A stretch of 64,000 nt of DNA from Miltoncostaea oceani (GTDB lineage: Bacteria; Actinomycetota; Thermoleophilia; Miltoncostaeales; Miltoncostaeaceae). A program made the translations under genes and the position numbers. The notes below the pieces were generated by a model that had not been told where the DNA came from, made no database searches, and was given only the letters and a program-made list of their open reading frames with translations. This document shows, piece after piece, positions 42,626 through 50,321 of this stretch. Location of the stretch: positions 3,361,001-3,425,000 of the forward strand of contig NZ_CP064356.1 in the NCBI RefSeq assembly GCF_018141545.1, written 5' to 3'. Each line of letters opens with the position of its first letter. Position 1 is the stretch's first letter.

Positions 42626-42651
42626 GCCGGGGCGCCCGCGGGCGCCCCGGC
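42626..42651. terminator. Perfect 26-bp palindromic terminator after ssb
   Basis: GCCGGGGCGCCCG is followed directly by its reverse complement, nine bases after the ssb stop codon. The fold needs a few central bases as its loop. No T-run is present. Confidence 0.65.
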
Positions 42652-42711
42652 GGACGGGCGGTGCCGGGCGGCGTCGTCAAGAACGCGGGGGGCGGTGCCG
42701 AAGCCCACTGT

Positions 42712-43926
42712 GTGCGTATCGTCGCCGTCTCCCGGCTACGGCCGGGCATGCGGCTCGGTCGGCCCGTCTACTCCTGCTCGGGCGGGGCGCGGCTGCCGCT
42801 CCTGCAACCCGACGCCCTCGTCACCGACCGGGTGCGTGCCGGGCTCGAGCGCGCCGGGGTCTTCGCCGTCTACGTCGACGACGCGGTGTCGGAGGGGATC
42901 ACCCCCACCGAGCCGATCTCGCCCGAGCTGCGGGACCGCGCGGTGCGCGAGCTGGGCAGCACCTTCACGTCGATCTCGGCGAACGGCCGCTCGACGCGCA
43001 TCCACGGCGAGCAGATCGAGCGCCTCGGCGGCGTCGTCTCCGCGCTCCTGCGGGAGCTGCGGCAGAGCGGCCACATGGTCTCCGCCCTCATGGACCTCCA
43101 GTCGTTCGACGCCCACACCCTCGGCCACTCGCTCAACGTCTGCGTGCTCGGCCTCATGCTCGGCGACGAGGCCCTCCGCCGGCACGGCTGGACCGACGGG
43201 CGCGGCAACGTCCGCCGCGACGGCATCGACAGCCGCCTCGAGAAGCTCGGCCTCGGCCTGCTGCTCCACGACGTCGGCAAGCTCCTCATCCCCGCCGAGA
43301 TCCTCCAGAAGCCCGGGCGCCTCACCGACGACGAGATGGACATCGTCCGGGAGCATCCCCAGGCGGGCCTCGACCTGATCGAGGAGGGGGCGTTCTCGTC
43401 GCTCTCGCGGGTCGCGGTCATCGGGCACCACGAACGGCTCGACGGCAAGGGCTACCCCCACGGCCGCGGCGAGGACCTCCACGTCCACGCCCAGATCGCG
43501 GGCATCGCGGACGTCTACGACGCCGTCTCGTCGATGCGCGTCTACCAGGCCCGCCGCCCCACCCACGAGGCGTGGGAGCTGGTGCTCAGCCTCGCCGGCA
43601 CGGCCTTCCCCCTCGACCTGGTCCGCATCTTCAAGCACACCGTCGCCCCCTACCCCGAGGGCGTCGCCGTGCAGCTGAGCGACGGCCGCCGCGGCCTCGT
43701 CTCCCGGGTGCGGCGCGAGCACATCAACCGGCCGACGATCCGCGTCACCCACGACCCCGACGGCGCGCCCGTCACCGCCTACGAGTTCGAGCTCGCCGAC
43801 GCGTGGGACGTCGTCATCTCCGACACCCTCCAGGACCTCGACGGCCCGCCGGACGCGCCACCCGATCGCACCGCCGCCGTCAGCGACGAGCGGCACGAGC
43901 AGCAGCTCGCGAGCATCACCGGCTGA
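42712..43926 (+). CDS. HD-GYP domain protein (c-di-GMP phosphodiesterase type)
   Basis: This protein of about 404 aa has an N-terminal region (VSRLRPGMRLGRPVY) common before HD-GYP domains. The HD-GYP core includes HTLGHSLNV, GLGLLLHDVGKLLIP and HHERLDGKGYPHG, followed by IAGIADVYDAVSS. The HD pair and the GYP motif are complete, so it could hydrolyse cyclic di-GMP. A C-terminal domain of 110 residues follows. GTG 42712 is favoured by the family-like start; an in-frame GTG at 42661 is the alternative. No membrane or sensor domain is seen. Confidence 0.87.
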   Translation: MRIVAVSRLRPGMRLGRPVYSCSGGARLPLLQPDALVTDRVRAGLERAGVFAVYVDDAVSEGITPTEPISPELRDRAVRELGSTFTSISANGRSTRIHGEQIERLGGVVSALLRELRQSGHMVSALMDLQSFDAHTLGHSLNVCVLGLMLGDEALRRHGWTDGRGNVRRDGIDSRLEKLGLGLLLHDVGKLLIPAEILQKPGRLTDDEMDIVREHPQAGLDLIEEGAFSSLSRVAVIGHHERLDGKGYPHGRGEDLHVHAQIAGIADVYDAVSSMRVYQARRPTHEAWELVLSLAGTAFPLDLVRIFKHTVAPYPEGVAVQLSDGRRGLVSRVRREHINRPTIRVTHDPDGAPVTAYEFELADAWDVVISDTLQDLDGPPDAPPDRTAAVSDERHEQQLASITG

Positions 43927-43944
43927 CGCCGGGCCCCCGCCCCC

Positions 43945-44745
43945 TCAGCGCCAGGCGCGCGAGACGACCTGGCCGCGCCCGCGGGTCGGCGCCCACCGGG
44001 TGACGTAGGCGCGCCGGTGGCCGAGCGCCGTGGTCCACAGGATCATGTTCGGGCTGTTCAACGTCGCGAGCGTCCGCACCCGGCCGCCCTCGATGGGACG
44101 CAGGCGCAGGTACGAGCTCGACGCCGCCTGCTCGACCCAGAGGATGCGGCCGTCGGAGAGCGACGGGTTGACCTGCAGCCCCGTCACCGACGACGCCACC
44201 ACCCTCCCCGCCCCGAGGCGCGCGACCGACGTGATGCGGATCTGCGACCGCCGCCCCGCCGCGACGTGCCAGGCGATCAGGCCGCCCCGCAGCGCCGGGC
44301 GGCCCAGGTCGATCCCCCGCCCCGCGGGCGCGACGAGGCGGGTCACGCCGGTCACCAGGTTCCGCAGCTCGAGGCGCTGCCCACCCGACGGGGTGAGCCG
44401 CACGTAGGCGATCCGCGGCCAGTCGATCGCCGGCTTGGAGAGGGGGCCGTCGACGCGCGCCAGCTCCTTGCCGGTGCGCCACGCCACCACCCGCAGGCCG
44501 GTGGCGTCGACGTAGGCGAGCCGGGGGCCGTCGAGGGCGGGGGCGCGGGCGCCCTCGTACCGCACCGGCCCGGCGCCGGGGGCGCGCACCACCACCGCCG
44601 GCCCGCCGGCGTCGAGCACCCCCACCGCGACGGCGGCGCCCGACGCCGCCGGGTCGTAGGCGCCGCTCAGACCCGCCTGCTGACCGGCGGCGGGCGCCGC
44701 GGCGGCGGCGAGGACGGCGGCGACCGCCAGGGCGGACCTCAGCAC
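43945..44745 (-). CDS. Secreted propeller-like protein in Mau-like cluster
   Basis: This 266-aa exported protein has the signal peptide LRSALAVAAVLAAAAAPAAG. The body has strand pairs such as PALDGPRLAYVDATGLRVV, KPAIDWPRIAYVRLTPSG, RPALRGGLIAWHVAAG and PSLSDGRILWVEQA, typical of a beta-propeller with about five blades. GTG 44745 overlaps the stop of the cysteine-rich Tat protein by seven bases. By position it could be the partner of that protein, since the methylamine dehydrogenase heavy chain is also a propeller, but the similarity is only in fold type. Confidence 0.7.
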   Translation of the reverse strand: MLRSALAVAAVLAAAAAPAAGQQAGLSGAYDPAASGAAVAVGVLDAGGPAVVVRAPGAGPVRYEGARAPALDGPRLAYVDATGLRVVAWRTGKELARVDGPLSKPAIDWPRIAYVRLTPSGGQRLELRNLVTGVTRLVAPAGRGIDLGRPALRGGLIAWHVAAGRRSQIRITSVARLGAGRVVASSVTGLQVNPSLSDGRILWVEQAASSSYLRLRPIEGGRVRTLATLNSPNMILWTTALGHRRAYVTRWAPTRGRGQVVSRAWR

Positions 44746-45365
44746 GGGACCCCGGTGTCGACGTACATCACGCAGTAGACGCGCCGGCCGGGGCGGCAGT
44801 AGCCCCGCAGCGAGGCGTCGCCGTTGATGCGCACCCGGCTCGTCGAGCAGCAGTCGGCGAGCTTGCGGATCTGGTTGTTGCAGCACCGGTACCAGGCCCC
44901 CTGGGTGCGCGTCTCGACGCCGTGCCGCGCGGGCACCCAGTCCTCGCAGATGCGCGTGCGCGGGGCGGGCGTCAGCGGGCTGCCGTCGGGGGCGAGCAGC
45001 AGGTTGCCGGCGGGGTCGACGGGGCGGCCGAGGGCGTCGATGGGGCGGCCGAGGTTGTCGATCGGCAGGCCGTCGTGGGGGCGCAGCGGGAAGCCGCGCG
45101 CGTCGATGCGCGGCAGCTCGTACGGGCTCGGGCAGGAGCCCGTCGTCCACGTGTGGCCGCAGAAGCCGTACCAGCCCTCGCGCGTCAGGCGGGTGCCGCG
45201 CACCACCCGGCGGCGGCGTCCCTGCGCCGCGGCGGGCGCCGCCCCGACCACCGCGAGCGCCGCGGCGGCGACGGTCGCGAGGAAGGAGCGGCGGGTCGCG
45301 GTGCCTGCCAGGCGGCGCGACAACCCCTCCGCCGCGCGGTTGACCTCGTCAGAGGGCCGCGGCAC
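44739..45365 (-). CDS. Tat-exported cysteine-rich protein, MauA-like
   Basis: This 208-aa protein starts with a twin-arginine leader (TRRSFLATVAAAALAVVGAAPAAAQG). The mature part has ten cysteines, including RCCNNQIRKLADCCS and YCRPGRRVYCVMYVDTGVPC, and four tryptophans. Between them lies a short repeat (GLPIDNLGRPIDALGRPVDP). The Tat leader, dense cysteines and MauE/thioredoxin gene directly upstream recall the methylamine dehydrogenase light chain, whose tryptophan tryptophylquinone cofactor is built inside six disulfides. The match is by organisation; whether a quinone forms cannot be told. GTG 45365 overlaps the end of the upstream gene by 17 bases. Confidence 0.6.
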   Translation of the reverse strand: MPRPSDEVNRAAEGLSRRLAGTATRRSFLATVAAAALAVVGAAPAAAQGRRRRVVRGTRLTREGWYGFCGHTWTTGSCPSPYELPRIDARGFPLRPHDGLPIDNLGRPIDALGRPVDPAGNLLLAPDGSPLTPAPRTRICEDWVPARHGVETRTQGAWYRCCNNQIRKLADCCSTSRVRINGDASLRGYCRPGRRVYCVMYVDTGVPC

Positions 45366-46224
45366 CGAGGCGCTCCTCTCCGAGCGCGATGAGCTCCTCG
45401 ATCTGCTCCAGCGTGTTCACGAGCCCCTTCGCGACGACGACGCCGTCGATGACGTGGACCACGAACGGCGTCCCCGGCACGGCGAAGCGGGCGAAGTCGG
45501 ACGGGCGCTCGTACTCGTCGACCCGGTGGACGTCGTGGCCCTCGCGCTCGATCGCCGCGAGCGCGGGGACGAGCTGGGCGCACAGGCGGCAGCCGGGCGA
45601 GGAGAACGCGACGAGCTCCGACCCGCGGCCCCGAAGCTCCTCGAGGGCGGGGACGGGGGCGCCGAGGGGCGGCCCCTCCTCCTCCAGCTCCAGCGCCGCG
45701 CGGGGGCCGAGGCGCGCCTCGAGCACCCCCACCTGCCGGTAGAGCGCGAGCACCAGCACGGTCAGCACACCCACCGCCAGCGCCAGCACGGCGAGGGCGG
45801 CCGCGACGAGCGCCTCCTGCGGCGGCCACGCCCGGTCGAGCGCCCCCGTCGCGACCAGGGCGCCGGCCGCGGCGAGGGCGAGGGCCCGCGCGACGAGCAG
45901 CGCCACCGGACGCTCGCGCGTCCCGCCGAAGCACCCGCACCCCGTGCGGCGGCGGCCCCGGAGGCGCATCGCCCCGAGGGAGCCCGCGAACACGAGGCCG
46001 AGCACGGCCACGCCGACACCCGCGGCGCGTGCGGTCGCCGGCACGAGCAGCAGCACCGCGAGGGCCGCCTCGACCACGACGAGCGCGACGGCGACGGCCG
46101 GCCGCAGGCGCGGTGGGACGCCGTGGTCGCCCACGGCGGCGACGAGCGCGCGGGGGTCGCGCACCTTGGCGAGCGCGGCGCCCGCGAGGACCGCGGCGAC
46201 GATGATGCGGAGCGTCAGGTCCAC
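45349..46224 (-). CDS. MauE-like membrane domain fused to thioredoxin-like (MauD-like) domain
   Basis: This 291-aa membrane protein begins with four helices of the MauE/DoxX type (IIVAAVLAGAALAKVRDPRALVAAV first, and a CGCF motif in RTGCGCFGG after the third). One more helix follows, then a cytoplasmic or exported thioredoxin-like domain: VAFSSPGCRLCAQLVPAL with CRLC active-site cysteines, and VPGTPFVVHVIDG for the cis-Pro loop. Separate MauE and MauD proteins deliver disulfides to methylamine dehydrogenase; this gene joins them. It overlaps the cysteine-rich Tat protein gene, its likely substrate. The start is GTG 46224. Confidence 0.8.
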   Translation of the reverse strand: MDLTLRIIVAAVLAGAALAKVRDPRALVAAVGDHGVPPRLRPAVAVALVVVEAALAVLLLVPATARAAGVGVAVLGLVFAGSLGAMRLRGRRRTGCGCFGGTRERPVALLVARALALAAAGALVATGALDRAWPPQEALVAAALAVLALAVGVLTVLVLALYRQVGVLEARLGPRAALELEEEGPPLGAPVPALEELRGRGSELVAFSSPGCRLCAQLVPALAAIEREGHDVHRVDEYERPSDFARFAVPGTPFVVHVIDGVVVAKGLVNTLEQIEELIALGEERLGAAAL

Positions 46225-46239
46225 CGGCGGCCGACGGTA

Positions 46240-47145
46240 TCAGTGGGTGCGGCCGGTGCCGTCCCCATCGGGCGGATCGTGGACGAACGCCACGACGAAC
46301 GCGCCGGGACCGGCGTGCGTGCCGACCGTCGGGCCCACCTCGCCGGTCAGCTCCGTCACCGCCCGGGGCCGGACGCGCGCCACCAGCTCCTGCAGCTCCG
46401 GGATCACGTCGGGCCGCCGCGAGTGGGCGTAGGCGACGTGCAGCACCCGGTCGGGGTCGGAGTGCGCCACCACGAACTCCTCGATCGCCGGCAGCACCCG
46501 GTGCGCGCCGCGCACGCGGGAGTGGGGGGCGACCTCCCCGTCGAGGATCTGCAGGATCGGGCGGACCCGCAGCAGCGATCCGGCGACGGCCTGGGCGCGG
46601 CCGATGCGCCCGCCGCGCTGGAGGTACTCGAGGGTCTCGAGGCTGAACACGGCGCGGTGGGCGGCGGACAGCGCCCCGACGAGCGCGACGGCCTCCCCGG
46701 CGGTGACGCCCCGCGCGAGCGCCGCCTGGAGGCGCAGGGCGATCAGCCCGAGGGCGACGGTCACCGATCCGCTCTCGACGACGGTGATGCGGGAGTCGTC
46801 GATGCGGGCGGCGACCTCCCGGACCCCGTCGACGGTCCCCGACAGGCGGCGCGACAACGGCAGGGCGATCACGGTCTCGTGGGTGGCGAGGGCGTCGCGG
46901 AGCACCTCCTCGACGACCACCGGCGACGGCTGGGCGGTCGTCGGCAGGCGGTCGGCGCGTTCGAGGCGCGCGTAGAACCCGGCGGCGTCGATGTCCACGC
47001 CGTCGGCGAGCGTCTCCGACCCGAACGTCACCGGGATCGGGATGACCCGCCACGACGGGGGGCGCACGTCGGCGGGGACGTCGCACGACGAGTCGACGAC
47101 GATCGCGGTGGTGGCGGCGTCGAGCCGCCGGCCGGGGTCGATCAC
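46240..47145 (-). CDS. DegV family fatty-acid binding protein (FakB-type)
   Basis: This 301-aa DegV protein binds a fatty acid and presents it to the kinase FakA for phosphorylation. Visible motifs are TTAIVVDSSCDVP, a TTAQPSP loop, ALPLSRRLSGTVDGV and VFSLETLEYLQRGGRIGRA. The GTG start (47145) overlaps the fakA-like stop as GTGA, so the two subunits of the fatty-acid kinase are coupled. The size is normal for the family. Confidence 0.88.
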   Translation of the reverse strand: MIDPGRRLDAATTAIVVDSSCDVPADVRPPSWRVIPIPVTFGSETLADGVDIDAAGFYARLERADRLPTTAQPSPVVVEEVLRDALATHETVIALPLSRRLSGTVDGVREVAARIDDSRITVVESGSVTVALGLIALRLQAALARGVTAGEAVALVGALSAAHRAVFSLETLEYLQRGGRIGRAQAVAGSLLRVRPILQILDGEVAPHSRVRGAHRVLPAIEEFVVAHSDPDRVLHVAYAHSRRPDVIPELQELVARVRPRAVTELTGEVGPTVGTHAGPGAFVVAFVHDPPDGDGTGRTH

Positions 47146-48644
47146 TCGACGCCCACCGCGAGGGCGGGGGCGGCCTGGCCGCCGTCGTGGGCCTCCACCT
47201 CGACGTCCCCGTCGCCGGCGGCGGCACGGACCCAGCCCTCGACGACGGCCGGGTCGACCCCGGCGTCGCGGCCGACGAGCACCGTCACCAGCGCCGGGCC
47301 GCGCCCGGCCAGCACCGGGGCGAGCGCGCCGGTGAGGGCGTCGCGCAGGGCGTCGCCGGCACCGTCCACGTCGATGGCCGCGACGCCCGCGGCGGCGTCG
47401 CGCATCGCGGCGGCGACCTCCCCCGCGTCCCCCGACGGGTCGAGCTCGACGAGGGCGGCGAGCAGCGCGGCGGCCGACCCCGCCTCGACGACCTCCGCGC
47501 CCCCGGTGGCGCGCGCGTCGGCGGCGTCGGCGCCGGTGGCGAGCACCACGACGCCCGCGGGGGCGAGCGCGGCGATCGCGGCGGCGACGGCGGCGGCCCC
47601 GCCGCCGGGGGCCAGGGCGTGGGCGCCGAGCCCCTCCGCCAGCTCGCGCACCCCGGCGCCGTCGGCCACCAGGACGGCCGCGCACGAGGACGGCGTGGCG
47701 TCGCGCGGGGCGAGGCGGGCCGTCCGGGCGGCCTCCTGGCGGCGCATGTCGTCCCAGCGCACCGCGTCCACGGCCCCGATCGCACCCGCCGCGGCGGCGG
47801 CGCGCTCGGGGGCGTCGGTGTGGATGTGCACCTTGGCCTGCCGCGCGTCGCCCATCACCAGCAGGCTGTCGCCGTGGGCGCGGAGGGTCGCCTCCAGCGC
47901 GTCGAGGTCCATGCCGGCCCCCTCCACGAGGAAGGTCGTGCAGTACCGGTGGCGCGACGGCGGGTGGTCCGCGGCGGGGGCGCGGGGCGCCGCGCCGCCG
48001 GGGGCGGCGGGCGGCTCGCGTCCGGTCAGGGCGGCGGCGACGCCCTCCAGCAGGATGGTGACGCCGAGGCCGCCGGAGTCGACGACGCCGGCGGCGGCGA
48101 GCACGGGCAGCAGCGACGTGGTCTCGGCCACCCCGTCGCGGCCCCCCGCGAGGGCGGCGTCGAGGACCGCCGCCAGGTCGGTGCCGGCGCCCTCGGCACG
48201 CTCGGCGATGCGCCGGGTGACGGTCAGCATGGTGCCCTCCACGGGCGCGCGGACCGCGCCGTACGCGGCGTCGCTCGCGCCGCGCAGGGCGCGGGCGAGC
48301 GCGGCGCCGTCGAGGGGTCCGTCCTCCGCCGCGAGGGACTCGGCGGCGCCCCGCACGAGCTGGGAGAGGATCATGCCGCTGTTGCCGCGCGCCCCGACGA
48401 GGGCGGCGCGGGAGAGGGCGGCGGCGCGCTCGGCGCGCGCCAGGCCGGTCGTGGCGGCCGCGGCGTCCTCGACCGCGGCGGCGGTGAGCAGCATGTTGGT
48501 GCCGGTGTCGCCGTCGGCGACCGGGAAGACGTTGAGGTCGTTGACCTCGTCCACCCGGGCCGCGAGCGCGGCGCGGGCACCCGCCAGGACGCGGGCGACG
48601 TCCTCCCCCGACGCGGGGGCGGTGGCGGTGCCGGGGCCGCTCAT
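47142..48644 (-). CDS. fakA: Fatty-acid kinase catalytic subunit (FakA/DAK2-like)
   Basis: This 500-aa protein is of the FakA (DhaL-like) family that phosphorylates fatty acids held by DegV/FakB, feeding exogenous lipid into phospholipids. The N-terminal ATP domain has LNVFPVADGDTGTNML, GARGNSGMILSQLVRG and VDSGGLGVT. A middle domain carries the conserved His in KVHIHTDAPE. The C-terminal domain is DegV-like and alanine-rich. ATG 48644 is the family-like start. The product is cytoplasmic and partners the next gene. Confidence 0.87.
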   Translation of the reverse strand: MSGPGTATAPASGEDVARVLAGARAALAARVDEVNDLNVFPVADGDTGTNMLLTAAAVEDAAAATTGLARAERAAALSRAALVGARGNSGMILSQLVRGAAESLAAEDGPLDGAALARALRGASDAAYGAVRAPVEGTMLTVTRRIAERAEGAGTDLAAVLDAALAGGRDGVAETTSLLPVLAAAGVVDSGGLGVTILLEGVAAALTGREPPAAPGGAAPRAPAADHPPSRHRYCTTFLVEGAGMDLDALEATLRAHGDSLLVMGDARQAKVHIHTDAPERAAAAAGAIGAVDAVRWDDMRRQEAARTARLAPRDATPSSCAAVLVADGAGVRELAEGLGAHALAPGGGAAAVAAAIAALAPAGVVVLATGADAADARATGGAEVVEAGSAAALLAALVELDPSGDAGEVAAAMRDAAAGVAAIDVDGAGDALRDALTGALAPVLAGRGPALVTVLVGRDAGVDPAVVEGWVRAAAGDGDVEVEAHDGGQAAPALAVGVE

Positions 48645-48667
48645 CGCATCCACCCTACCCGGGACGT

Positions 48668-49705
48668 TCAGAAGAGCGTCAGCTGGCGTTCGGAGCTGAG
48701 CCCCGACACGCCGACCCCCATCAGCCGCAGCGGCCCGGCGCGCTCGGCGAGGGCACGTCGCAGCAGCGCGCACGCCGTCTGCCGGATGGCGGCGGCGTCG
48801 TCGGTGGCGGCCCGCACCGTCCATCCGCGCGTGACGGTCGAGAAGTCGGCGTACCGGAGCTTGATCGTCACGGTGCGGGCGGCCCGCTCGCGCCGCTGCA
48901 GCACCCCGGCGACCTGCTCCGCCAGCTCGCAGGCGATCGCCTCGAGCTGCACCCCGTCGCGGACGTCGCGGGCGAACGTGCGCTCCGACGAGATCGAGAT
49001 GCGCTCCGCCGGCACCGACTCGACCCGCCGCGGGTCGATGCCGCGGGCCCGCCGCCGCAGGTCCTCGCCGTTGCGGCCCCCCGCCACGGCCCGCAGCCCC
49101 TCGTCGTCGAGGGCCGCGAGCTCCCCGATGCGGGTGATGCCGGCGGCGGCGAGGCGCTGCTCGGTGCGCGGCCCCACCCCCGGCAGGGCGCGGACGTGCA
49201 TGGGGGCGAGGAACGCGGCCTCGTCCCCGGGCGCGACGACGGTGACGCCGCCGGGCTTGTCGTGGTCGGAGGCGACCTTCGCGACGACCTTGCACGTCGC
49301 GACGCCGAGGGAGCACGACAGGCGCACCTCCCGGCCGACCGCGACGCGGATCGCGTCGGCGGCGGCGCCGGCGTCCTCGTCGGGGAGCTCGAGGTAGCCC
49401 TCGTCGAGCCCGAGCACCTCGACCGCTGTCGACATGCCGCGCACGAGGTCCCACACCCGCGCCGACCACTCGCGGTAGTGCGCGATGTCGGGACGCACGA
49501 ACACCACCTCGGGGCAGCGCCGGAGCGCCTCGGCGGCGCTCATCGCCGACCGGATCCCGAACTCGCGGGCCGCGTAGTTCGCCGTCGCGACCACCCCCCG
49601 CCCGTGGGGGTCGCCGCCCACGACGAGCGGGCGTCCGCGCAGCTCGGGGCGGCGGTGCATCTCCACGGCCGCGAAGAACGCGTCGATGTCGAGGTGGGCG
49701 ATCAC
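48668..49705 (-). CDS. dinB: DNA polymerase IV
   Basis: This 345-aa Y-family translesion polymerase starts IAHLDIDAFFAAVEMHRRPEL, with VATANYAAREFGIRSAMS and the catalytic acidic pair in VLGLDEGYLEL. The little-finger domain follows. It ends QLTLF, a beta-clamp binding motif. The catalytic block is slightly altered from the common SIDEAYLD but keeps Asp-Glu. It starts 24 bases upstream of the FakA gene on the same strand. Confidence 0.93.
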   Translation of the reverse strand: MIAHLDIDAFFAAVEMHRRPELRGRPLVVGGDPHGRGVVATANYAAREFGIRSAMSAAEALRRCPEVVFVRPDIAHYREWSARVWDLVRGMSTAVEVLGLDEGYLELPDEDAGAAADAIRVAVGREVRLSCSLGVATCKVVAKVASDHDKPGGVTVVAPGDEAAFLAPMHVRALPGVGPRTEQRLAAAGITRIGELAALDDEGLRAVAGGRNGEDLRRRARGIDPRRVESVPAERISISSERTFARDVRDGVQLEAIACELAEQVAGVLQRRERAARTVTIKLRYADFSTVTRGWTVRAATDDAAAIRQTACALLRRALAERAGPLRLMGVGVSGLSSERQLTLF

Positions 49706-49757
49706 GGCCGGGTGCGGTCGAGGCTATCGCGCCCGCCGGAGGTCGCCGCCCCTGCCG

Positions 49758-50082
49758 TCACCCCGCGCCGGTGGACACCCCCTCCGCCGCGCGCTGGTAC
49801 GCGGCCGCCCCCTGGAGCGACTCGATCCCGAAGCCGACCGTGCCGACGGGGACCCGACCGCCGACGGCGGCGATCACGCGCGCGGCGCCCTCCGGCCCGA
49901 ACCCTCCGCACAGCTCGATGAGCCCGACCCCCTCGTCGGCGAGGGTCGCGGCGACGCGCGCCGCCGACCCCTCGTCGGGGCACCGCCACGAGGGTCGTCC
50001 GTTCACCGGAACCGTCGCGCACGTACCGCTCGCCCCCGGGTGCCGCGCCCTCCGCCAGGTAGACGTACGCCCAGCTCACCAT
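49758..50082 (-). pseudogene. DUF6506-like small protein, one-base frameshift
   Basis: The protein starts at ATG 50082 as VSWAYVYLAEGAAPGGERYV...TTLVAVP and then continues in another frame as DEGSAARVAATLADEGVGLIELCGGFGPEGAARVI, GGRVPVGTVGFGIES, to the stop at 49758. The 325 bases equal 108 codons plus one. Removing one G from the run of four at 49977-49980 joins the halves in one 107-aa protein with the IELCGGFG block of DUF6506 proteins. The function of this family is unknown. A sequencing error in a homopolymer is as likely as true decay. Confidence 0.72.
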
Positions 50083-50120
50083 GCCGCTCTCCCCTCTCCG
50101 TGACCGTGAGGGGAGGGTGC

Positions 50121-50144
50121 ACCTTCGACCGTGGTCGAGGTCAA
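50121..50144 (-). promoter_or_regulatory. MerR-type promoter/operator for the DUF6506-like gene
   Basis: On the minus strand TTGACC (50144-50139) is followed by a dyad CGACC-AC-GGTCG flanked by ACCT/AGGT (50121-50141), as in promoters bent by MerR-family activators. A -10 position near 50115-50120 and about 30 further bases lead to the ATG at 50082. No MerR gene lies in the window. Confidence 0.4.
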
Positions 50145-50321
50145 GCGCCGCCGGCAGCAGCCCGGAGTGCCGCGTGGGGTGCCCCCCGGCCGCGCGGGAC
50201 CCGGCCCCGCATCGGTCACGTAGACGGTCGGACCCGCCCATCGCGGGCGACTCATCGGTCGTCCGCAGGTGCGGCGGAACGGCGGGCGGGCGGCGTCCGT
50301 CCGCGGGGGTACCGTGGACGG

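Noticed and set aside
44824-48699. Very long plus-strand open frame of about 1290 codons
   Set aside because: It is antisense to four well-supported genes and its translation is Arg/Ala/Ser-rich low complexity, a product of high GC.
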